Source: Cellulomonas palmilytica (GTDB lineage: Bacteria > Actinomycetota > Actinomycetes > Actinomycetales > Cellulomonadaceae). Taken from it: 64,000 bases of DNA. Positions within the stretch are counted from its first letter, which is position 1; each line of letters starts with the position of its first letter. The notes beneath the pieces were generated by a model, which saw nothing but the letters and a program-made list of their open reading frames with translations, ran no database searches and was not told the origin of the DNA. Shown piece by piece: positions 57,505-64,000 of the stretch. The stretch lies in NCBI RefSeq assembly GCF_021590045.1, contig NZ_CP062221.1:2914001-2978000 (forward strand), written 5' to 3'. A program made the position numbers and the translations under genes.

Positions 57505-57729
57505 TCACTCGCCCGTGCGCTGCTGCGGGACACCCTGCAGGAGCTGACGGACCTCGGCCTCGTGGAAGCGGCGGTGCCCACCGAGGGTGCGGACGGCCGA
57601 CAGCTTGCCCGCCTGCGCCCAGCGCGTGACCGTCTTCGGGTCGACGCGGAACAGGACGGCGACCTCACCGGGGGTGAGCAGGGCACCCTGCTGGAGGGGG
57701 GCGTCGGTGTGGGGGGTGGTGATGGCCAT
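57505..57729 (-). CDS. bldC: BldC-type MerR-like DNA-binding protein
   Basis: The 74-residue protein is a single winged-helix domain: LLTPGEVAVLFRVDPKTVTR, WAQAGKLSAVRTLGGHRRF, EAEVRQLLQG, matching Streptomyces BldC, a developmental regulator that binds DNA as head-to-tail oligomers. I chose ATG 57729, which has AAGGAGAG upstream; the frame is open to 57963. In non-sporulating actinobacteria its role is not defined. Confidence 0.93.
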   Translation of the reverse strand: MAITTPHTDAPLQQGALLTPGEVAVLFRVDPKTVTRWAQAGKLSAVRTLGGHRRFHEAEVRQLLQGVPQQRTGE

Positions 57730-58164
57730 GATGGCTCTCCTTCGTCGTTCGGTAGCTCGGCTGACCCGGTGGGCCCCGTGGCTTTGCGTCCCCTCCTCGC
57801 GGAGGGTTTGCCGTTGTCGCTGACAACTAAGAACTATCCCCGAAACTGGACACGTGTGCAAGAAGCGCGGCCGTGGGAGACCACGGGCATTCGGGTGAAT
57901 TTCGGACGTCCCGGACCAGGAGGAAGGCCGACGAGTCGGACGTCCGGCTTGGTAGTCGGACATATGTCCAGGTCACGCGCCGATTCTGTCGGGGCGGCAA
58001 TCGCGTCACCCCAACGGGCGAAAGATCGCGTGACGTCGGTCACGTCAGGCGCGTCGCGGCCTCCGCACGGGTGACGGGACGAACCGGTCGCACGCGGACA
58101 CTGCTCCGACGGGTCTAGAGAAACGGACATCGCGTGTCCGGCGGGTAGCCTGGCGAGCGATCTC
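57730..58164. promoter_or_regulatory. bldC upstream region with clustered palindromes
   Basis: These 435 bp hold no credible gene. Near bldC an AT-richer stretch contains GTTGTCGCTGACAAC (57813-57827). Further out are GGACGTCC (57904-57911 and 57938-57945), GGACATATGTCC (57958-57969), TGACGT-N5-ACGTCA (58031-58047) and GGACA-N5-TGTCC (58125-58139). TAGCCT at 58146-58151 may be the -10 for the tRNA gene. The regulator of these sites is unknown. Confidence 0.5.
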
Positions 58165-58238
58165 GGGGCAGTAGCTCAGCCGGTCAGAGCAGCGGACTCA
58201 TAATCCGTGGGTCGTGGGTTCAAGCCCCACCTGCCCCA
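58165..58238 (+). tRNA. tRNA with CAT anticodon (Met elongator or Ile2)
   Basis: The cloverleaf is complete: acceptor GGGGCAG/CTGCCCC, D stem GCTC/GAGC, anticodon stem GCGGA/TCCGT with loop CTCATAA (CAT), and T arm GTGGG-TTCAAGC-CCCAC. CCA is not encoded (ACCC follows). The CAT anticodon may be read as Met, or as Ile2 after lysidine modification; the sequence alone does not decide. Prophage-like genes begin right after it, so it may be the attachment site. Confidence 0.93.
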
Positions 58239-58427
58239 CCCGTGTTGACCTGCAGTGACGCTGCGCGGGCACCTGCTGCCTCGGTGCTCGTGCAGCAGAT
58301 TTGCAGCAGACCCCGCGTCGGTGACCCGGCCGAGCGCCGCGCGGAGACGCCCCAGGGGCGCTGCTCCCCCGCCTGTCTGGTACCGGCCGGAACCAGCGTC
58401 AGGACTTGTACAGGCGCTCAACTTCGG

Positions 58428-58787
58428 ATGCCGGCAGCCACACCGACCGTCCGTGAGTACCTCGGCCTGACGAGCGCGTCCCTCGCCGGCATGCTCGGCG
58501 TGCGCCACGACACCTACCGCCGCTGGGAGTCCGGCCGCGAGCGTGTGCCCGTGCGGGTGCGCGAGGAGGTCGAGGCGGTCGAGGAGTACACCGCCCGCGC
58601 AGTCGACGAGCTCGTGGCCGCACTTGAGGACGCTCGCGACCCGGTCGTGCGGGTGTACCGCACCGACGCCGAGATGCACGCTGCCCGCCCGGACATCGCG
58701 CACCTGCCGGCCCGGTGGTGGCGACACGTGGTCGCCAGGGCGTGCGAGCGGGTGCCGGGCGTCGAGATCGTCAGCGTCGACGCATGA
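58428..58787 (+). CDS. small HTH protein (XRE/DUF1870-like), 119 aa
   Basis: Residues about 8-45 form a helix-turn-helix: VREYLGLTSASLAGMLGVRH and DTYRRWESGRERVPVRV, as in XRE or DUF1870 proteins. A helical middle (VEAVEEYTARAVDELVAAL) and a basic Trp-rich end (LPARWWRHVVARACER) follow. I chose ATG 58428, since upstream codons of this frame are antisense to nothing known and run into the tRNA. It lies between the tRNA and the tail cluster and is convergent with it. It may be a phage regulator. Confidence 0.65.
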   Translation: MPAATPTVREYLGLTSASLAGMLGVRHDTYRRWESGRERVPVRVREEVEAVEEYTARAVDELVAALEDARDPVVRVYRTDAEMHAARPDIAHLPARWWRHVVARACERVPGVEIVSVDA

Positions 58788-58792
58788 CGAAG

Positions 58793-58831
58793 CGCCCCCG
58801 CCCGCACCTCCGAAGAGGCGGGGCGGGGGCG
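58793..58831. terminator. terminator hairpin between HTH gene and tail cluster
   Basis: CGCCCCCGCCC pairs with GGGCGGGGGCG (11 bp), with CCTC/GAGG around a CGAA loop inside. It serves both convergent genes. Confidence 0.8.
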
Positions 58832-58847
58832 GTGTCGTGGGGGCGGG

Positions 58848-61109
58848 CTAGACGATCGAGACGTCGTCGACGTCAAGGATCTCGCCAGGGCTGATCGCTG
58901 CATCGGTGTCGACGTACACCGCGACGCGGCACGTGGTGCGCGAGTCCGGGATGACGCCCTCGATGAAGAGCTGCTGCCAGTCGCCGGTCGCGATGACCTT
59001 GGCGCCGATCTCCTGACCGCCGCCGGGCCCGTAGTTGAGCGTCGGGTAGATGCGCCGCCCGGCGACAGCGCGGACCCAGAGCGAGCCCTTGCGGTGCTGG
59101 CCGGGCGCCACCGTGCCCGTCGCGCTGATCACTCCGTACCCCGTTCCGCCCGCGCCCGAGTAGGTGCCGCGCAGCAGGTACGACCCGCTGTGAGGGCTTG
59201 CTCCGGTCGGGCGCGAGAGCGTGGCGTTGAGCGACGTGGTGCCGGTCGAGTTCGATTCGAACGACGGATCGGCCAGCAGGTTCGTCAGGGTCGACCCGTC
59301 GTCCGTCACGTTGTCCGAGATCAGGTCGCCGCCGCTCACGACCTGAACGACGGCGAGCCCGTCATCCCCATTCCCCACGGCCGTGTTGCGCTGGATGGTG
59401 GGGTCGGTCGCGTACATGGTCGCCCCAGACAGGTAGACGCCGCGGCCGGTGTTGCCGCGCACGTCGTTGTCGACGATCCGCAGCGACGCCGAGGACGCGG
59501 AGAGCAGCACGCCGTCGCCCGTGTTGTCGTGGACGATGTTCGACGAGAGCTCGGCGCGCACCGTCGTTACCTCGACCTTGACGCCACCACCCCCGTTCCG
59601 GCAGACGCGGTTCTGCGCGAGCCTCAGCCCGGGGCCGACCTTCGATCCGGACGGAGCGGTGACGCCGGCTCCCGTGTTGTCGGAGATGTCGTTGCCGCGA
59701 AGCGTGTACGACCCTGCGGACGTGTCGAGTAGCGCGACACCCGCGGTGGCGTTCTTCGCGAGCACGCTGTCGACGATCAGACCCTCGACGCCGGCCTGCG
59801 ACGCTGCGCCCGTGCCGCGGAGCGCAGCGCCGTACGTGTTGCCCGTGAAAGATCCGCTCTGCACGACCGCGCCGCGGCCTCCCGCGTCGAAGAACCCCGT
59901 GTAGCAGCCCGTCGCGGTGGCGCCAATGAGGCGGAAGCCGCGCGAGTAGTGCTGCGCCTCGGGGCGGTCCAGGTGCTCGATGAAGAAACCGTGCGTGTAG
60001 CAGTCGCGCGCGACGCAGTTGATCACGGTGACGGGCTCGACGGGCTCGTAGCCCATGCCGACGCCGAAGCCCGCACCGGTGCCCCACCGCGACGCGGGCG
60101 TGCCGCGGCCGGCGTTGACGGCCTCGCAGTCGACGAACGTCGCGTCGGACAGGAAGTCGCAGCCGAACGCGGTCGCCCACGAGTCGCGGATCGTCACACG
60201 CTCGAAGCGCAGGCGTCGCATGTGCTGGATGAAGACGCCCTTCATCGCGTAGTCGTACGCCGTGTGGTCCTGCCCAGAGCAGTCGATGGTGAAGTCGGAG
60301 AACGAGCAGTCCAGGTACTCCTCGCCATCCCAGTCCCCGGGGGCCGCCCAGCCGTTGACCGCGCAGACGCGCCCGACGGGAGCGAGCGCGGTGTCGAGTC
60401 GCCCCGCACCACGAAGCCCGACGCGACTGCGCCAGGTCAGGCCGACCTCGAGCCGGAACCGCCCGCGAGGCAGCGTGAGCACGCGCGGCTGCCCATCAGA
60501 CGCCGCGGCCGTGCCCAGTGCATCCACCGCCCGCTGCAGGATGACGTGCGCGTCCTCCTCACCGGTGAGGTCCAGCGTCTCGCCCGGTTCGATGAAGTCG
60601 CGCACGTCGATGACGAGCGGAAGGCGCAGAGGGCCAGCGAGTTCACTCGCCAGGTCGTCCGCCGAGACGTTCGCCGTCTTGCCCGCGACGCTCGTCACCG
60701 CGGGCAGCGGCGCCGACACGGACGGCAGGACCGTGCCCTTGCGCGGGAGGTCGTCGAGGTCGACCGTGAGCTGGCCCAGGACGACCTGGAGCCGGTACTC
60801 GTCGACCTGCTGACGGGCCCCGAACTTCACGGTGAGGGTGATCGTGTAGAACCAGTTCGTGACCGCCTCGCCGGTGTTCGCGTCGAGGACGCCGGCCTGG
60901 TTGACGTGGATGAGCGGGAACGAGAGCCCATCACCGATCGGCGCGACCGGGATCGCCTGCTGGCCGTACAGGGTCTCCCCCGTCTCCGCCCACACCAGGT
61001 CTCGGTCCGCCTTCACCGTGGCGCTCACGAGCGTCCCGAGGTTGCCGAGGATGTCCTTCGGCGGGGACTTCGTGACCGTGCACGTCGAGATGCCAGCAGG
61101 AAGAGCCAC
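58848..61109 (-). CDS. phage tail-fibre-like protein: anchor module, beta-helix, carbohydrate-binding-like end, 753 aa
   Basis: I chose GTG 61109 (VALPAGISTCTV) because GGAGG lies 5 bases upstream; the frame stays open to 61547. Residues 1-145 are a module also found in the gene at the right edge (SATVKADRDLVW, ETGETLYGQQ, GLSFPLIHVNQAGVLD, VLPSVSAPLPAVTSV). Residues about 190-560 form a right-handed beta-helix (short N/G-rich rungs such as NDISDNTGAGV, NIVHDNTGDGV). The last 170 residues start NLLADPSFESNS, like family 4/9 carbohydrate-binding modules. This is the plan of receptor-binding or capsule-degrading fibres; enzymatic activity cannot be told. Confidence 0.75.
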   Translation of the reverse strand: MALPAGISTCTVTKSPPKDILGNLGTLVSATVKADRDLVWAETGETLYGQQAIPVAPIGDGLSFPLIHVNQAGVLDANTGEAVTNWFYTITLTVKFGARQQVDEYRLQVVLGQLTVDLDDLPRKGTVLPSVSAPLPAVTSVAGKTANVSADDLASELAGPLRLPLVIDVRDFIEPGETLDLTGEEDAHVILQRAVDALGTAAASDGQPRVLTLPRGRFRLEVGLTWRSRVGLRGAGRLDTALAPVGRVCAVNGWAAPGDWDGEEYLDCSFSDFTIDCSGQDHTAYDYAMKGVFIQHMRRLRFERVTIRDSWATAFGCDFLSDATFVDCEAVNAGRGTPASRWGTGAGFGVGMGYEPVEPVTVINCVARDCYTHGFFIEHLDRPEAQHYSRGFRLIGATATGCYTGFFDAGGRGAVVQSGSFTGNTYGAALRGTGAASQAGVEGLIVDSVLAKNATAGVALLDTSAGSYTLRGNDISDNTGAGVTAPSGSKVGPGLRLAQNRVCRNGGGGVKVEVTTVRAELSSNIVHDNTGDGVLLSASSASLRIVDNDVRGNTGRGVYLSGATMYATDPTIQRNTAVGNGDDGLAVVQVVSGGDLISDNVTDDGSTLTNLLADPSFESNSTGTTSLNATLSRPTGASPHSGSYLLRGTYSGAGGTGYGVISATGTVAPGQHRKGSLWVRAVAGRRIYPTLNYGPGGGQEIGAKVIATGDWQQLFIEGVIPDSRTTCRVAVYVDTDAAISPGEILDVDDVSIV

Positions 61110-61198
61110 AGTGACCTCCGGGTTCGAAGTGATGAGTCCGGGCACGACGAAGCCCGCGAGCGCGGGTGTGCGAGGGCGTCGGCGTGGCAGGACGGTGG

Positions 61199-62179
61199 TC
61201 AGGCGATGACGCCGGCGGCACGCAGTGATCGGCCGGAGCGGAGGCGCATCGGACGGGGTGCGGTGCCGGGGCCGAGGTGGTCGGTGACGGGCAGCGCGGT
61301 GTTGGTGCAGGTGTCGCCGCCGTAGCCGAATGTGAGGGTGGCGCCGCTGTTCCTCGCGGGGACTCGGTACGTGACGGTCTTGCCCGAGCCGAGAAGGGTG
61401 ACGGGCGGTCCGGCGAGCTGGGTCCACTCGCCTCTGCCGGTCGCGGCCAGCACTCCCTCGCCCCAGGGTGCTTGCACCTGGTCGGACCCGCAGATGCCGG
61501 TGACCGGGTCGGGGCAGTAGTCGGCGCGGCCGTCGTCGATCGACCACTGGATCAGGTCAAGGATCAGCGTGCTGGATGCGGTGGTCTTCCCGATGCGGAA
61601 CGAGTCGAAGGTCGTGATGCCGGTGTTCTTGTCGGTGAAGAGCGCGCCGTCGTGGAGGACGGTGAGCGAGCCGTCGTCCTCGACCCTGCGGAACTTGTGC
61701 TTGGCCTTGCCGTCCGCAGTGGTCGTGCCGTTCTCGTTCCAGATGTCCCAGACGTAGAGCTCGTCCTCGGGTACGAGCGTGTACGGCACCGTGTCGAACG
61801 TGGTCCCGTTGGCGTTGAGCGTCGGGGTGTTCGCGGACGTGAGGCGCGCCTCGATGTTCCCGGTGCTCGCGCCGCGCATCGCGCCCATCACGGTGAGCGA
61901 GGACGGAAGCGCCATCACCCGGAACATCAGCTGCCAGGCACCGCGGGAGACCGCGGGGGTCGTCTTGCGGGTCTCGAGCGCTGTTCCGGTGCCCTCGTAC
62001 CGGATCACGGTGCGCTCCGTCACGGGGTTCGGCACGTCGTCGACGTACTGGATGCCGGCGGTGTTGCTCGGCGTCACGACCGTGAACGGCGGGTCGCCGC
62101 CGTCGCCGGTGTTCCCGGTCTCCGACGTGGTGAGGTAGAGCCCTGGCTCGCCGAGCGCGAACCACGTGCGCAGCGTCAT
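61199..62179 (-). CDS. phage structural protein, 326 aa, unrecognised
   Basis: The protein starts MTLRTWFALGEPGLYLTTSE and is beta-rich throughout (AWQLMFRVMALPSSLTVMG, DELYVWDIWNENG, SLTVLHDGALFTDKN), resembling a concanavalin/LamG-type sandwich. A Cys-containing part (YCPDPVTGICG) and a second beta domain (LLGSGKTVTYRVPAR, LTFGYGGDTC) follow. It lies 6 bp downstream of the beta-helix gene at 62186 and before the gene ending at 58848 in the same operon. A virion or fibre role is inferred from context. Confidence 0.6.
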   Translation of the reverse strand: MTLRTWFALGEPGLYLTTSETGNTGDGGDPPFTVVTPSNTAGIQYVDDVPNPVTERTVIRYEGTGTALETRKTTPAVSRGAWQLMFRVMALPSSLTVMGAMRGASTGNIEARLTSANTPTLNANGTTFDTVPYTLVPEDELYVWDIWNENGTTTADGKAKHKFRRVEDDGSLTVLHDGALFTDKNTGITTFDSFRIGKTTASSTLILDLIQWSIDDGRADYCPDPVTGICGSDQVQAPWGEGVLAATGRGEWTQLAGPPVTLLGSGKTVTYRVPARNSGATLTFGYGGDTCTNTALPVTDHLGPGTAPRPMRLRSGRSLRAAGVIA

Positions 62180-62185
62180 CTCGCG

Positions 62186-63268
62186 TCACCCCACCCTGAT
62201 CGGCACGGGCGCGCCGTTGTCCATGAACACGTTCGCGTCGGGCCCGTACACCCAGTCGGACGTCGATGCGCCGTTGCTGGTGCCGGACTCCGCGCCGCAG
62301 CTCGTCGGGACGAGGTTCGGGGCCTTCACGAAGCACTGGCCGCTGTTCTTCCCGGCGCGTGAGATCCGGTTCCGCTTGACCGACAGGTTCCCGATGCTCG
62401 CCGTCGTCGCGACGTTGAGCGTGGACCCGTTGAGCGGGTCGCCGTAGCACCAGTTGTCCTCGACGATGCAGTCGCCCCACCCGTGCGCCGGGACGTCGGT
62501 GTTGATGATCACGCACGAGGTGCGACCGCCGTGGAGCGCGTTCCCGATGATCTCGAGGTCGAGCGACCCGAGGCCCTGGATGCAGTCGTTGTGCGTCCAC
62601 CCATCGGACTGCGTCGACGGCGACACGATCAGGTCGTGGATGTAGGTGCCCAGGATCCTCACGCGCTGTCGCGCAACTGCCTTCGTCGGTGTGTAGACCT
62701 GAAGGCCGTCGACGGCACCGGACAGGTCGCAGCGGATCACGTCGACGCCGCGGCCGCGGATGCAGGTCGACTGCTCCTCGGTCGCGAGGCCCGGGTCACC
62801 GACGGTCACGCGCGTGAACTCGACGAGGTTGCCGTGCGAGTTCTCAGCGTTGAACTGGATGCCGTTGATCTGCGTCGTCGACGGCTGCATGATCACCTCG
62901 ACGTCGCGGATGATCACCCCGCTCTCCGCGGTGACGTTGATCCGCCCGTAGACCCTGATCCGCTCGGTCACGCCGGGCATGCTGATCGTGTACGTGTACG
63001 GAGACCCGGGCGACCCGAACGTCTGCGTCGGCGGGACGCGCGGCCCGGTGTTCTCCGCGGTCGGCTCGGTGATCTTGAGGTGGAACACGAGCCCGGGTCC
63101 GGGGATCGAAGGACGACCGCGCTGCCTCCACCTCCCGCCCCGCGCGACGCGGACGCCGACCACCGCGGCGAACCCCGTGAGCACGAACCCCCGAATGGTG
63201 GCCGCCGCGATCCGGGACGAGAACCGCTCCGCGGCGGACGCTGTCACCTGCCGCGTCGCGCGCATCAC
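62186..63268 (-). CDS. phage right-handed beta-helix protein, 360 aa
   Basis: The N-terminus has a basic and hydrophobic stretch (RIAAATIRGFVLTGFAAVVGV) of unclear use. From about residue 95 the sequence shows repeated short strands with Asn/Gly turns (GVIIRDVEVIMQPS, VDVIRCDLSGAVDGLQV, LEIIGNALHGGRTSCVIIN, CIVEDNWCYGDPLN, LSVKRNRISRAGKN), as in pectate-lyase-like beta-helices of tail spikes. The start is GTG 63268 or ATG 63265, overlapping the previous stop. It probably contacts the host surface. Confidence 0.7.
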   Translation of the reverse strand: MMRATRQVTASAAERFSSRIAAATIRGFVLTGFAAVVGVRVARGGRWRQRGRPSIPGPGLVFHLKITEPTAENTGPRVPPTQTFGSPGSPYTYTISMPGVTERIRVYGRINVTAESGVIIRDVEVIMQPSTTQINGIQFNAENSHGNLVEFTRVTVGDPGLATEEQSTCIRGRGVDVIRCDLSGAVDGLQVYTPTKAVARQRVRILGTYIHDLIVSPSTQSDGWTHNDCIQGLGSLDLEIIGNALHGGRTSCVIINTDVPAHGWGDCIVEDNWCYGDPLNGSTLNVATTASIGNLSVKRNRISRAGKNSGQCFVKAPNLVPTSCGAESGTSNGASTSDWVYGPDANVFMDNGAPVPIRVG

Positions 63269-64000
63269 GCCCCGTCCTCCTCGTCGCCCCCCTCAGTCCA
63301 CAGGTGCAGGTCCTCCATCCACGACGGCGGCGGCCCTCCGGGCAAGCCGACGAACGCGATAGTGTCGCCCTTCTCCGGGTCGTATCCCGCCGCGAGCGCA
63401 GCGTCCTTGTCCTCGAAGAGCCAGGTCTCCGTGTCGGGGTCGTAGAGGTTCGCCACGACCACCGGCGGCCGCGACGACGTCGACGCGGTGCCGGGTGTCG
63501 TCGAGTCGACGATCAGGCCGAGCTCGGCGAGCGTCGTCAGGAGGGACGCGAGCGCCTCGCCCGAGGCGCGTTCGCCGGTCACGGTCACCGGGAAGCCCAG
63601 GCCCGCGAGGAGTTGCTCGGCGGTCACGCCCCCGGTGTAGCCGACGACGCTCGACACCGCCGGCAGGGGCGCGGACACGCTCGGTAGGACGAGGCCCTTG
63701 CGCTGGATCTTGTCGAGGTCGAGCGTCGCCTGATTCTGGAGGGGCTGGAACCGGTACTCGTCGGTCTGCGTGCGGTTCCCGAACGCCACGGTGACCTTCA
63801 CCGTGTAGTACCAGTACGTCACCGCGAGGCCGGTGTTCGGGTCGAGGACACCGGCCTGGTTGACGTGGATGAGCGGGAACGACAGGCCGTCGCCGACGGG
63901 GGCGACGGGGACCTCCTGCTGCCCGTACAGGGTCTCCCCCGTCGCGGACCACACCAGGTCGCGGTCCGCCTTGACCGTCGCGCTCTTGACCACGCCTGCG
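63265..64000 (-). CDS. phage tail protein sharing the fibre anchor module (5' truncated)
   Basis: About 244 residues are visible and the start lies beyond the right edge. Residues of the module match the protein at 58848-61109 closely: SATVKADRDLVW, TGETLYGQQ, GDGLSFPLIHVNQAGVLD, DEYRFQ, QRKGLVLPSVSAPLPAV. After it the two proteins differ: here the end is acidic and Trp/Pro-rich (LYDPDTETWLFEDKDAALAA, GDTIAFVG). The stop overlaps the start of the beta-helix gene, which marks an operon read from right to left. Confidence 0.7.
   Translation of the reverse strand, partial: AGVVKSATVKADRDLVWSATGETLYGQQEVPVAPVGDGLSFPLIHVNQAGVLDPNTGLAVTYWYYTVKVTVAFGNRTQTDEYRFQPLQNQATLDLDKIQRKGLVLPSVSAPLPAVSSVVGYTGGVTAEQLLAGLGFPVTVTGERASGEALASLLTTLAELGLIVDSTTPGTASTSSRPPVVVANLYDPDTETWLFEDKDAALAAGYDPEKGDTIAFVGLPGGPPPSWMEDLHLWTEGGDEEDGA

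Larger units (their letters stand above)
58165..64000. mobile_element. candidate prophage end next to a tRNA gene
   Basis: From the tRNA to the right edge the content is a short HTH protein and four tail-fibre-like genes on the minus strand, unlike the metabolic genes to the left. Tail genes next to a tRNA fit an integrated phage whose attachment core is the tRNA 3' end. No integrase and no second att copy are in the window, so the boundary is inferred. Confidence 0.5.

Noticed and set aside
58176..58727. Minus-strand frame across the CAT-anticodon tRNA
   Set aside because: It reads through the tRNA (the LNPRPTDYESAALT-type translation is a known tRNA artefact) and is opposite the HTH gene.

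Overview
The window is 64 kb of very GC-rich DNA with actinobacterial gene content: BldC, a FasR-type PucR regulator, glnA2-glnE, polyphosphate glucokinase, homodimeric AceE, DUF3052, DUF3145, and frequent ATGA/GTGA gene overlaps and GTG starts. The mix fits a Cellulomonas-like member of the Micrococcales; the genus is an inference. From about 15.9 kb to 48.8 kb the backbone follows, with insertions, the order I recall for Mycobacterium tuberculosis Rv2221c to Rv2245: glnE, glnA2, panB, RNase H/phosphatase, zinc-ribbon protein, NIF3, AhpE-type peroxiredoxin, DUF3052, aceE, PucR regulator, fabD and the FAS II genes.

Positions 1-14920 hold eight tightly packed, mostly overlapping plus-strand genes that match no housekeeping family. 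They look like the distal part of a phage-tail-like or extracellular contractile injection locus: a tail-type beta protein, two coiled-coil proteins sharing a DWN...H-x-H-P module, two beta-rich proteins, a 1077-residue helical protein, and a 1991-residue Rhs-core protein that carries an HELTH metallopeptidase-like motif. A convergent SARP/BTAD regulator (14928-15710) closes the block. Sheath, tube and baseplate genes would lie left of the window if this reading is right.

Positions 15881-31858 hold nitrogen control (glnE, glnA2), NAD synthesis (nadE), pantothenate (panB), a small SPOR-like gene, map-ppgK-metallo-beta-lactamase fold protein, a DUF817 membrane protein, a copper group (His-rich membrane protein, YcnI, CopC), RNase P RNA, yaaA and an ArsB/SLC13-like permease. 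Positions 31855-39680 are a minus-strand run: RNase H/phosphatase, zinc-ribbon, NIF3, MOSC, tRNA-Val, transsulfuration genes metB and cbs, peroxiredoxin and DUF3052. aceE then feeds acetyl-CoA to the fasR-fabD-fabH-acpP-fabF cluster. The same TTGT-N9-ACAA inverted repeat precedes both fasR and fabD.

Positions 48887-57729 hold DUF3145, a methionine importer operon (metQ-metN-metI) behind a long leader with a Cys-containing small ORF, def, a degenerate ABC-ATPase/YhgE-Pip/TetR group with a perfect palindrome at its promoter, and bldC. After a CAT-anticodon tRNA gene (58165-58238) the content changes to prophage-like genes: a small HTH protein and four minus-strand tail-fibre/beta-helix proteins. 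Two of these share the same N-terminal module; the last runs off the right edge.
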